Below, in pieces: positions 34,998 to 43,373 of a stretch of DNA of 64,000 bases. Every line of letters begins with the position of its first letter. Position 1 is the stretch's first letter. The stretch is from Paenibacillus sp. FSL H7-0737 (GTDB taxonomy: Bacteria; Bacillota; Bacilli; Paenibacillales; Paenibacillaceae): the NCBI RefSeq assembly GCF_000758545.1, contig NZ_CP009279.1, positions 4,774,001 to 4,838,000 on the forward strand, written 5' to 3'. Below the pieces are notes generated by a model. It was not told the origin of the DNA. It saw nothing but the letters and a program-made list of their open reading frames with translations, and made no database searches. A program made the position numbers and the translations under genes.

Positions 34998-35708
34998 TTA
35001 AGCCATAGTGCCAAAGAACTCATCCTGCTCTTCGTAAGGAAAGTGTCTTAGAAAGTACGGGACCAATTCTTTGGCCACATCTTGAAGTTCAAAACGACGA
35101 CCTGCACACTCTTCTAAGGAAGTTACTCCAAATTCAGTGATACCACATGGAATAATTCCTTGAAAGCCGTATCCAGATATTCCTTCGGAAATGTTAAAAG
35201 CAAAACCATGGCTAGTAACAAACCCTCTTCGGAATTTGCTTTTGTTAAACTTAACACCAATGGCACAGATCTTCTCGTCGCCAACCCATACCCCTGTATA
35301 CTCCGGCTTCCGTTCCCCTACAATTCCGTAGGATGCCAAATAATCAATAATCACTGCTTCCAGACTGCGCAAGTACCCGCGTAAATCTACCTTACCTTCT
35401 TCACCGAGCATAAGGATCGGATAACCTACAAGCTGACCCGGTCCGTGATATGTAATATCTCCTCCCCGGTCGATTTCAAACAGCGCAATTCCTTTTTCTT
35501 TGAGCTGCTCTTCATCTAGAAGAAGATGTTCGGGATGATTCTGTGAACCAATAGTATAGGTAGGCGGATGCTGCAAAAGAATCAATCGTTCCGGCTGCTC
35601 ACCAGCATCAATGGCGTGCACACTTTCCTTTTGCAGATCCCAAGCCTCCCCATACTCCATAATAGGGTCATATGAAATCTGCAGCTTACGAATATCCGAA
35701 TTATTCAT
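34998..35708 (-). CDS. lipB: Octanoyl-[acyl-carrier-protein]:protein octanoyltransferase
   Basis: The 236-residue LipB has RGGDITYHGPGQLVGYPI near residue 77, the catalytic Lys in CAIGVKF, TSHGFAFN and the acyl-accepting Cys in IIPCGITE. It transfers octanoate from ACP to lipoyl domains, the first step of lipoate synthesis. It lies 57 bases after the bkdB gene whose product carries a lipoyl domain, so it is probably the last gene of that operon and supplies its cofactor. B. subtilis uses LipM/LipL instead, so a LipB enzyme here is noteworthy. Confidence 0.93.
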   Translation of the reverse strand: MNNSDIRKLQISYDPIMEYGEAWDLQKESVHAIDAGEQPERLILLQHPPTYTIGSQNHPEHLLLDEEQLKEKGIALFEIDRGGDITYHGPGQLVGYPILMLGEEGKVDLRGYLRSLEAVIIDYLASYGIVGERKPEYTGVWVGDEKICAIGVKFNKSKFRRGFVTSHGFAFNISEGISGYGFQGIIPCGITEFGVTSLEECAGRRFELQDVAKELVPYFLRHFPYEEQDEFFGTMA

Positions 35709-35765
35709 ACCGTCAGGTCCCCTTTTTCAGTCTCATGCCTGCACAGTTTGGCTCGTTATTATTTT

Positions 35766-37136
35766 TTAGTAAAGTTTCGTATCTGGGGTATATCCTTCGA
35801 TGTTATCCTTGACGCGTTGCAAGAAGCGACCGCAAATCACTCCGTCCAGAATCCGATGATCTAGCGACAGACAAATATTAGCCATTGACCGTACACCTAT
35901 CATATCGTTAATGACCACAGGTCTTTTTACAATCGATTCAAACGTTAAAATCGCTGCCTGTGGATAGTTAATGATTGGATAAGAAAGAATGGAGCCAAAT
36001 GAGCCGGTATTATTTACAGTGAAAGTCCCTCCCTGCAAATCTTCCAGACTCAGTTTGCCTTCGCGGGTTTTTTGTGCCAATTCATCAATCTCACGTGCCA
36101 GCCCGGCAACGTTTTTCTGATCAGCCTTCTTAATTACAGGAGTGATAACCGAATCTTCAGTACCTACTGCTAAGGAGATATTGATATCACGTTTGACAAT
36201 AATTTTGTCTACAGCCCAGACAGAGTTCATAATCGGGTAATCCTTAATCGCACTCACAACAGCCTTCATCATGAAAGCCAGATAGGTTAGATTGATACCT
36301 TCCTTACGCTTGAACTCATCCTTATGTTTATTGCGCAGTGCGACCAGATTAGTCACATCTACCTCAATCATTGTCCAAGCATGCGGAATCTCCGAGACAC
36401 TTTGGCGCATTCTTGTAGCGATTGTATTCCGGATTGGTGTTACATCAATCAGGTATTCCGAACTGCTGCCTCGGCCACCCTCGACTTCAATTGTTGGAAT
36501 ACGAGGAGATTCGCTCAAATGTAGACCCGAATGGCGAAGAGGCTCTTCCGTCTTCTTCTCTTGGGCTTGAACGAACTGTGGAGCAGGCGGTTGTGACACC
36601 ACTGGAGTTGGTTGACTAGCAGAAATCGAAGCTGGAGATGTAGCTCCGCCACTTTCGATGAAGGCCAGCACATCCTTACGGGTAATTCGGCCACCCATAC
36701 CAGTACCCATAACTAAAGTCAGGTCGATGTTATGCTCAGCCGCCAAAGTCTGTACCGCAGGAGAATAGCGTGCACGCATCGTATCGTTAGCAGTTGAAGT
36801 CGCACTTTGTCCTGCAACATTATTAGAGGAATTAGCTGCAACTGTGTTAGTGTTAGTCACGTTTGCAGCAGTAGATGCAGTCACAGGCACGGCAATACGA
36901 CAAATGACTTCGCCGACATTGACAACCTGACCTTCTTCCGCCAATAGTTCACCCATAACTCCATCTATTGTTGAAGGCAATTCAGCATTTACTTTATCTG
37001 TAATAAGCTCACATATTGGTTCGTATTGCTCTACCGGATCGCCCGGTTTCTTCAGCCATTTGCCGATCGTCGCCGATACTAGCGATTCCGCCAGCTGCGG
37101 CATGATCACGTCAGTCAACTTTTGGTTGTCAGACAT
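35766..37136 (-). CDS. bkdB: Branched-chain 2-oxoacid dehydrogenase E2 (lipoamide acyltransferase)
   Basis: The 456-residue protein has an N-terminal lipoyl domain with the modified Lys in ITDKVNAEL near residue 43, an Asn/Thr/Ala-rich linker, a peripheral subunit-binding domain (RYSPAVQTLAAEH ... GMGGRITRKDV, about 135-175) and a C-terminal acyltransferase domain with SLDHRILDG. ATG 37136 follows GAGGAG. It transfers branched acyl groups to CoA and is the core of the complex. A single lipoyl domain fits BKD rather than PDH. Confidence 0.92.
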   Translation of the reverse strand: MSDNQKLTDVIMPQLAESLVSATIGKWLKKPGDPVEQYEPICELITDKVNAELPSTIDGVMGELLAEEGQVVNVGEVICRIAVPVTASTAANVTNTNTVAANSSNNVAGQSATSTANDTMRARYSPAVQTLAAEHNIDLTLVMGTGMGGRITRKDVLAFIESGGATSPASISASQPTPVVSQPPAPQFVQAQEKKTEEPLRHSGLHLSESPRIPTIEVEGGRGSSSEYLIDVTPIRNTIATRMRQSVSEIPHAWTMIEVDVTNLVALRNKHKDEFKRKEGINLTYLAFMMKAVVSAIKDYPIMNSVWAVDKIIVKRDINISLAVGTEDSVITPVIKKADQKNVAGLAREIDELAQKTREGKLSLEDLQGGTFTVNNTGSFGSILSYPIINYPQAAILTFESIVKRPVVINDMIGVRSMANICLSLDHRILDGVICGRFLQRVKDNIEGYTPDTKLY

Positions 37137-37153
37137 CTTTTCACTCCTCAAAT

Positions 37154-37279
37154 GTTTTACGAAGTAAAACTCACTTCGTAAGCATAATCTTAAAAGTTTT
37201 ACGAAGCTTCGCTTCTTAGAAATACTTCGCAGTAAAACTTGCATCGTAAGCATAATCTTTAAGTTTTACGAAGCTTCGC
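37154..37279. repeat. Imperfect tandem repeat with hairpins in the bkdAB-bkdB gap
   Basis: Two near-identical copies of 37 and 36 bases (37176-37212 and 37244-37279), both running from TCGTAAGCATAATCTT to GTTTTACGAAGCTTCGC, are spaced 68 bases apart. A partial copy at 37154-37170 forms a perfect hairpin GTTTTAC-GAA-GTAAAAC. The element fills most of the 158-base gap just upstream of the bkdB ribosome site. It could act on mRNA stability or on the E1/E2 expression ratio. Confidence 0.75.
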
Positions 37280-37294
37280 GTCCACTCAACTATT

Positions 37295-38281
37295 TTAATA
37301 TTGCGCCAGTCGAAGCATTTCCGCCTTCACTTTTTCTTTGCTAAGCATGAAGAACTTCTCCATTGGCGGGCTGATTGGCATCGCTGGAACATCGGGACCA
37401 CAAAGACGGAAGATCGGCGCGTCTAGTTCAAATAGACAATGCTCAGCGATAATCGCCGCCACTTCGCCACCAATACCGCCCGTTTTATTGTCCTCGTGCA
37501 CAATAAGAACCTTTCCTGTCTCACGAGCAGCAGCTATGATCGCCTCACGGTCAAGAGGCTGCAAGGTCCGCAGATCCAAAATATGCGCTGTAATACCTTC
37601 TTCGCGCTCCAATTCTTCTGCTGCTTGCATCGCAAAATGCAATGGCAAACTATAACCAATAACCGTAATATCTGTTCCCTTACGCAGCAGATTAGCTTCG
37701 CCAATTGGAACAGTGTAATCACCTTCTGGCACTTCTTCCTTGATCAGCTTATAGCACTTTTTGTTCTCGAAGAATAAAACCGGATCAGGATCACGTACGG
37801 CTGCCTTCAGTAGTCCCTTTGCATCGTAAGCTGAGTAAGGTGCGACAATCTTCAATCCTGGTGTACCGAAGAAAATCGATTCCGGGCACTGAGAATGGTA
37901 TAGACCGCCGAATACACCGCCGCCGATAGGCGCACGTATGACAACCGGGCAATTCCAATCGTTATTTGAACGATAGCGGATTTTGGCCGCTTCGCTAATG
38001 ATTTGATTCGTTGCTGGAAGCATGAAGTCAGAGTACTGCATTTCAGCAATCGGCTTCATACCATACATAGCTGCACCAATCGCCACACCAGCTATAGCTG
38101 ATTCCGCTAACGGTGTATCTAGTACACGCTCTTCTCCGAACTGTTCTTGCAGGCCTTTTGTTGTGGTAAATACGCCACCTTTGAGACCCACGTCCTCACC
38201 AAGCACAAACACGGATTCATCGCGTTCCATTTCTTCCTTCATCGCGAGCCGAATGGCATCGATATATTCCATTATAGCCAT
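37295..38281 (-). CDS. bkdAB: Branched-chain 2-oxoacid dehydrogenase E1 beta subunit
   Basis: The 328-residue transketolase-like subunit has FVLGEDVGLKGGVF, DTPLAESAIAGVAIGAA, MQYSDFM and a C-terminal VHEDNKTGGIGGEVAAII. With the alpha subunit it decarboxylates branched 2-oxo acids on thiamine diphosphate. ATG follows GGAGGAG and lies 3 bases after the bkdAA stop. Confidence 0.94.
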   Translation of the reverse strand: MAIMEYIDAIRLAMKEEMERDESVFVLGEDVGLKGGVFTTTKGLQEQFGEERVLDTPLAESAIAGVAIGAAMYGMKPIAEMQYSDFMLPATNQIISEAAKIRYRSNNDWNCPVVIRAPIGGGVFGGLYHSQCPESIFFGTPGLKIVAPYSAYDAKGLLKAAVRDPDPVLFFENKKCYKLIKEEVPEGDYTVPIGEANLLRKGTDITVIGYSLPLHFAMQAAEELEREEGITAHILDLRTLQPLDREAIIAAARETGKVLIVHEDNKTGGIGGEVAAIIAEHCLFELDAPIFRLCGPDVPAMPISPPMEKFFMLSKEKVKAEMLRLAQY

Positions 38282-38284
38282 GGT

Positions 38285-39316
38285 TTATGCTCCTCCTTTC
38301 AGGTCGGAATCACTGTAAACATGCAGCAGTGTATCTTCCGGTTTCGGAAACGGAGCGTTGTCAGCATATTCGATAGCTGCTTTAAGCTCAAGATTGCATT
38401 CAGCAATAAGATCTTGTTCTTGCTCGTCACTCCAAAGTCCCAGACCAATTAGGTAATTTCGGAATCCTGCTACGCCGTCCTTCTTCCAATTCTCATCAAC
38501 CTCTTCTTTGGTCCGATAAGCCAAATCATTATCCGAGGTGGAGTGTGGAGATAAACGGTACATCATGGCTTCGATCAACGTAGGACCTTCACCCGCAAGT
38601 GCTCTTTCCCGAGCTTCCTTAACGACACGATATACTTCCAGTGGATCATTGCCGTCTACACGCACACCTGGAAACCCATAACCCAGAGCTCGGTCGCTGA
38701 CCTTACCGCCAAGCTGTTTGTGAGCAGGAATAGAGATCGCGTACTGATTATTCTGACACATGATAATAACCGGTAGCTTATTCACTCCGGCAAAGTTACA
38801 AGCTTCATGAAAATCGCCTTGGTTGCTAGAGCCTTCCCCGAAGGTTACAAATGAGACGAATTTTTTCTTTTGCATTTTGGCTGCCAAAGCAAAACCAACC
38901 GCATGAGGGACCTGCGTGGTTACAGGACTTGAGCCTGTCACAATACGCAGACGCTTACTACCAAAGTGACCTGGCATTTGCCGCCCACCACTGTTTGGAT
39001 CTTCTGCCTTTGCGAACACAGACAGCATCAATTCACGAGTAGTCATACCCACGGAGAGTACGAAAGCATAATCACGGTAATAAGGTAAAAAATAATCATT
39101 CTGCCGGTCCAGCGCAAATGCTGCTGCTACCTGACCCGCCTCCTGGCCAATGCCGGAGACATGAAAGTTAATCTTGCCAGCGCGCTGAAGCAGCAGACTG
39201 CGCTCGTCGTATTTACGTGCGAGCAGCATATATCTGTACATATCGATGACCTGGCCGTCACTTAGTCCAAGCTGCTTATGTCTGTTAATCGTTTCTACAG
39301 TATCTTGGGATTCCAT
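38285..39316 (-). CDS. bkdAA: Branched-chain 2-oxoacid dehydrogenase E1 alpha subunit
   Basis: The 343-residue subunit has the thiamine diphosphate motif GEGSSNQGDFHEACNFAGV followed by NNQYAIS, and the regulatory-loop region YRLSPHSTSDND. GRQMPGHFG near residue 112 fits the BCKDH E1 alpha type. It lies 130 bases downstream of lpd. Branched-chain acyl-CoA products prime the iso/anteiso fatty acids typical of these bacteria. Confidence 0.94.
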   Translation of the reverse strand: MESQDTVETINRHKQLGLSDGQVIDMYRYMLLARKYDERSLLLQRAGKINFHVSGIGQEAGQVAAAFALDRQNDYFLPYYRDYAFVLSVGMTTRELMLSVFAKAEDPNSGGRQMPGHFGSKRLRIVTGSSPVTTQVPHAVGFALAAKMQKKKFVSFVTFGEGSSNQGDFHEACNFAGVNKLPVIIMCQNNQYAISIPAHKQLGGKVSDRALGYGFPGVRVDGNDPLEVYRVVKEARERALAGEGPTLIEAMMYRLSPHSTSDNDLAYRTKEEVDENWKKDGVAGFRNYLIGLGLWSDEQEQDLIAECNLELKAAIEYADNAPFPKPEDTLLHVYSDSDLKGGA

Positions 39317-39446
39317 AAAGAGATACCTCCTTATTCATAAAGCCTGAGTCTTACAGGATTTAAGACCAATTGTATCCTGATCTTAAAACCTGGTACTAAG
39401 ACTTGGCTTGAGTTTATTATAATCCCTTTTTACCCAAAAAGAAAAG

Positions 39447-40868
39447 CTAAATCCCGATAGATCTTCCATCTACAGCTAACATTGCTTCTCCAACGATCTC
39501 CGAAAGTGTAGGGTGAGCATGAATAGCCTCGCCAACCTCCCAAGGTGTTGCATCCAGCAGTTGAGCCAATGCAGCTTCCCCGATTAGATCCGTAACATGC
39601 GGACCTATCATCTGCACACCGAGAATATCTCCGCTGCTTCGGTCCGCCACAACTTTAACAAACCCGTCCTTCTGACCGTACACAATCGCCTTGCCAATGG
39701 CCGAGAAGGGGAATTTACCAGTTACTACATCATGTCCCAATGCTTTAGCTTCCTTCTCAGTGTGACCCACACTCGCAACTTCAGGACGTGTGTAGACACA
39801 ACGCGGTACAAGATGTGTATGATAAGGATGAAGTTTCTCACCGGAGAGATGATTTACCGCCATGATACCTTCATGGCTAGCGGCATGAGCTAATTGTAGC
39901 CCACCGATACAGTCGCCAATCGCATAAATATGCGGCTCAGCCGTTTGCATACTAGCATTTACAGCGATAATTCCTTTATCAAAGCGAATATCTGTATTTT
40001 CCAGACCAATATTCTCTACATTCGCTACTCTACCTACGGATACAAGCAGCTTTTCTGCAGATAGACTTTGAGTTTGCTCTCCCTTACGGGCATCGATCGA
40101 AATTCCATCGTCCGTTACCTTGCAGGTTGCAGCATCCACTGTAGTTTCAGTCAGTACTTTAACACCACGTTTTTTAAGTAAACGTTGCAGTTCTTTAGCT
40201 ACTTCTTCATCCTCTTGAGGGAGTAACTGACTAGCAGCTTCAACTACCGTAACCTGTACTCCGAAATCAACCAGCATAGAGGCCCATTCCACCCCAATTA
40301 CTCCGCCTCCAACAATAATGATGGAAGAGGGTAACTCGTCGAGGGTGAGCGCTTCATCACTGCTAAGAATAACTTTCCCGTCTGGTTCCAGACCAGGTAA
40401 TACACGCGGACGAGATCCTGTAGCAATAATAAGATGGTTAGAGACCACTGTTTCCATTTCACCATCTTCTAGTTCCACAGCAACAGCACCACTACGCGGT
40501 GAAAAAATAGAGGGACCCGTCACGCGCCCCTTGCCTTTAATAACTTGTATTTTATTTTTGCGCATCAAATATTGTACGCCCTGATGAAGTTGTTCAACTA
40601 CCGCTTCCTTGCGCTTTTGTACTTTTGGGAATACAAGCTGTACACCGCTTGTCTCAATGCCATAGCTCTCGCTCTCATTGATTTCAGCATATACTTCTGC
40701 ACTTCTGAGCAGCGATTTGCTAGGGATGCAGCCACGGTGAAGGCAGGTTCCTCCCAGTTTGTCCATTTCGATGACGACGACGGACTTTCCAAGCTGTGCA
40801 GCGCGAATGGCTGCCACATATCCCCCGGTTCCTCCGCCAAGTATGGCCACGTCACATGAAATTGTCAT
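39447..40868 (-). CDS. lpdV: Dihydrolipoamide dehydrogenase (E3) of the BKD complex
   Basis: The 473-residue flavoenzyme has FAD motif AILGGGTGGYVAAIRAA, the redox disulfide GGTCLHRGCIPSKSLL near residue 43, the NAD motif IIVGGGVIGVEWAS near 183, AIGDCIGG near 318 and the catalytic HAHPTLSE at the C-terminus. It reoxidises the E2 lipoyl arm. First gene of the operon. The ptb, bcd and buk genes that precede it in B. subtilis are absent. Confidence 0.95.
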   Translation of the reverse strand: MTISCDVAILGGGTGGYVAAIRAAQLGKSVVVIEMDKLGGTCLHRGCIPSKSLLRSAEVYAEINESESYGIETSGVQLVFPKVQKRKEAVVEQLHQGVQYLMRKNKIQVIKGKGRVTGPSIFSPRSGAVAVELEDGEMETVVSNHLIIATGSRPRVLPGLEPDGKVILSSDEALTLDELPSSIIIVGGGVIGVEWASMLVDFGVQVTVVEAASQLLPQEDEEVAKELQRLLKKRGVKVLTETTVDAATCKVTDDGISIDARKGEQTQSLSAEKLLVSVGRVANVENIGLENTDIRFDKGIIAVNASMQTAEPHIYAIGDCIGGLQLAHAASHEGIMAVNHLSGEKLHPYHTHLVPRCVYTRPEVASVGHTEKEAKALGHDVVTGKFPFSAIGKAIVYGQKDGFVKVVADRSSGDILGVQMIGPHVTDLIGEAALAQLLDATPWEVGEAIHAHPTLSEIVGEAMLAVDGRSIGI

Positions 40869-40915
40869 GATATGTATCCTCCAGTCATTACACGTAAGTT
40901 CATTTTACATTGTAT

Positions 40916-40943
40916 ATTGTACTCTCTTTTTAGCGTATTACAA
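40916..40943 (-). promoter_or_regulatory. Probable sigma-A promoter of the bkd operon
   Basis: On the minus strand TTGTAA (40943-40938) and TACAAT (40921-40916) are separated by 16 bases, about 48 bases upstream of the lpd start. No sigma-54 type GG-N10-GC element is visible, unlike the B. subtilis bkd promoter. Confidence 0.5.
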
Positions 40944-41035
40944 AACTTATAAACGTCATATCCAAATGGACTTTTTCTTACTAAAGCGTTATCATATGGT
41001 TGAATCTAATGGGCTAAGAGGGGTAGGAGACACTT

Positions 41036-41341
41036 ATGAAACTATTAATTTCACGCTTCATTGCCATCCTTATTCTTGTGTTTCCTGGTTTAATCGCAAT
41101 GAAGGGCTTCTTAATGATGAAGGACGATATTTTTGATTATATCTCTATGCATGGCGATGACTCCGTTGTTCCAGATTTCGCTTGGCTGCATTTCGGCGGA
41201 GGGTTTCTGCTCTTTGCAGCAGGTATGACTTTCCTTGGCGGCTGGATTCTGGCAAGAGACCGCAAACGTAATTATGTTGGCCCTCGGTTCAAGGAGAAAC
41301 AAAAAGCGAAACAAGCTGCCGCGCAAGAAACGATCTCATAA
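41036..41341 (+). CDS. DUF2627 membrane protein (YqzF-like)
   Basis: The 101-residue protein has two membrane helices (about 5-25 and 52-72) joined by a loop MKDDIFDYISMHGDD, and a basic Lys/Ala-rich C-terminus. ATG is preceded by AGGAG. It diverges from the bkd operon, as yqzF-type genes do in Bacillus. Function unknown. Confidence 0.8.
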   Translation: MKLLISRFIAILILVFPGLIAMKGFLMMKDDIFDYISMHGDDSVVPDFAWLHFGGGFLLFAAGMTFLGGWILARDRKRNYVGPRFKEKQKAKQAAAQETIS

Positions 41342-41450
41342 GCAGCATAATCATCCCCTCATTGTACAATCGAAATCTATTGCACATTCTGCAATTAAAC
41401 CATCCGACAACTCACTTCAATGTATAATGAATATCCACACATTACATAAA

Positions 41451-41505
41451 GGCGAGAGTTTTCATGGACGCGACCTGCGCTTCCTTGAAAACTCCCGCCT
41501 TTTTA
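41451..41505. terminator. Bidirectional intrinsic terminator
   Basis: Long stem GGCGAGAGTTTTCA / TGAAAACTCCCGCC with a large loop and TTTTT after it. It serves the DUF2627 gene (+) and the ABC exporter operon (-). Confidence 0.85.
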
Positions 41506-41513
41506 TGCACAGC

Positions 41514-43373
41514 TTAAAGCCTAGCCTTATCAAGTACTTCTCTACGACCGCCTTGCACCAACTCGCTGTACAAGCCACCTTGCTTCAACAACTCCTCATG
41601 GGAGCCCTGCTGCAGCAATCTGCCCCCTTGAAGAACAAGAATTCGATCAGCTGCACGGATGGTGCCCAGTCTATGGGCAATAACGAAGCTAGTCCGTCCC
41701 TTCATTAGCGCCTGAAGTCCTTCCTGAATCTTGATCTCGGTCACCGTATCGATACTGCTAGTGGCTTCATCAAGAACAAGCATCGAAGGATTGGCAAGAA
41801 TGGCTCTTGCAATGGATAGCAATTGCTTCTGTCCTTGGCTTATGCCGCTACCATCTGCAGAGAGCATTCGATCATAACCTTCCGGCATTCGGATAATAAA
41901 AGAATGAGCGTTAGCCAGCTTGGCCGCCGCCTCGACCTCTTCATCGGAAGCATCCAGTCTACCGTAACGAATATTATCGCGGATGCTGCCCTTGAATAAA
42001 AAGGAGTCCTGCAATACAAACGCCATATGGCTCCTCAGGCTTTCACGCCGAATCGAAGTGACATCTAAGCCATCCAGCGTAATCTTACCCTGATTAGGAT
42101 CATAGAAACGAGATAACAGCCCGATAAGTGTTGTTTTGCCGGCACCGGTAGGTCCTACTAAGGCAATCATCTCACCAGGCTTCGCTTCAAAGCTAATATC
42201 ATGCAGTGTGTTAGAACTTCCGTCATATGAAAAAGATACCTTTTCGAACTTCACTGCACCTTCAACTTTAACCAGCGAAGTGGCTGCACCTTCATCTTTA
42301 GCTTCCGTCTCTTCGTCCAGCACTTCAAACACTCTTTCCGCTCCCGCAACCGCTGACAGTAGTGTATTCCACTGATTCGCTAAGTCATTAAGAGGGCGAG
42401 TAAATTGACGCGTATATTCTACAAACACAATAATCACACCGACCGTAATCGCTCCGCGAATCGCTAACAAACCACCGACTCCAGCCACAATAGCGAAGCT
42501 CAAATTATTAAGTCCATTCATCAGCTTAGGAATGAAGCCAGAAATCGACTGTGCCCAGTATCCAGAGAGCATAATTCGCTCATTGCGTTCATGAAAACCA
42601 GCGATGACCCGTTCCTCTTGTGAAAAAGCTTTGATAATCCGTTGACCGGATAACGTCTCTTCTATATAACCGTTTAACTCACCCACATTGCGCTGACGTT
42701 CCTTAAAAAGCGGACCCGTACGCCGAGTAATCCAGCGCATGCCTAATAACATTAACGGCACAACCAGGAACGTGAGCAGCGTCAATAGAGGACTGAGCCA
42801 GAGCATTACCCCCACCGTGCCGAGCAATGTCAAAACACTAGAAAAGATCTGAATAGCTGAGCTATTCAGCGTAGAGCTGACATTCTCAATATCGTTGGTG
42901 AGGCGACTCATAATTTCGCCCTGCTGTCTCCGATTAAAAAAAGAGATGGGCAACCGATGAAGATGGGAAAACAACTCCGTGCGCATCCGAAATACGGTCT
43001 CCTGGGCAATTTCAATCATCCATATATTTTGCAGCCAAGAAGTTAATGAATAGAAGATATAAACACTAGCTAAGCTGATCAGAAAAATCGTCCACGATCG
43101 TCCGCCAGTACCTTCCAGATAATCATCCACAGCTTTACCAATCATATAAGGCCCGAGCAGTGCTAAAGCCGAGCTGAAGACTACCATTAAGAGAACGAGA
43201 AAAAGCTTAGCTTTACGCTCGGCAAGGTAGCTCCAAATCCGCATGAGCGTGCCGCCCCAATCCTTCGCCTTTGCTTTTGGCTTCCCTCCAGCAGCTGAAC
43301 CAAGGCTTCTTCCTGCTCCAAGCTCAATGACAGGTTTTGGGTGACGAAAGGGTTCAAGAATTGCTTTGAACAT
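41514..43373 (-). CDS. Heterodimeric ABC exporter subunit, YfiC/BmrD-like
   Basis: The 619-residue half-transporter has a basic N-terminal tail of about 45 residues, six membrane helices (about 50-340) and an ATPase with Walker A GPTGAGKTT, Walker B MLVLDEATSSID with the catalytic Glu, and switch VIAHRLGT. The signature is degenerate (ISQGQKQLL for LSGGQ). That is the normal pattern for one half of asymmetric exporters such as BmrCD, where the intact and degenerate sites are shared. It overlaps the partner gene by 20 bases. Drug or lipid export is likely, substrate unknown. Confidence 0.92.
   Translation of the reverse strand: MFKAILEPFRHPKPVIELGAGRSLGSAAGGKPKAKAKDWGGTLMRIWSYLAERKAKLFLVLLMVVFSSALALLGPYMIGKAVDDYLEGTGGRSWTIFLISLASVYIFYSLTSWLQNIWMIEIAQETVFRMRTELFSHLHRLPISFFNRRQQGEIMSRLTNDIENVSSTLNSSAIQIFSSVLTLLGTVGVMLWLSPLLTLLTFLVVPLMLLGMRWITRRTGPLFKERQRNVGELNGYIEETLSGQRIIKAFSQEERVIAGFHERNERIMLSGYWAQSISGFIPKLMNGLNNLSFAIVAGVGGLLAIRGAITVGVIIVFVEYTRQFTRPLNDLANQWNTLLSAVAGAERVFEVLDEETEAKDEGAATSLVKVEGAVKFEKVSFSYDGSSNTLHDISFEAKPGEMIALVGPTGAGKTTLIGLLSRFYDPNQGKITLDGLDVTSIRRESLRSHMAFVLQDSFLFKGSIRDNIRYGRLDASDEEVEAAAKLANAHSFIIRMPEGYDRMLSADGSGISQGQKQLLSIARAILANPSMLVLDEATSSIDTVTEIKIQEGLQALMKGRTSFVIAHRLGTIRAADRILVLQGGRLLQQGSHEELLKQGGLYSELVQGGRREVLDKARL

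Noticed and set aside
37154..37279. Short spaced repeats resembling a tiny CRISPR array
   Set aside because: Only two full copies, the intervening sequence is itself partly repeated, and there are no cas genes. An intergenic palindromic repeat is the simpler reading.
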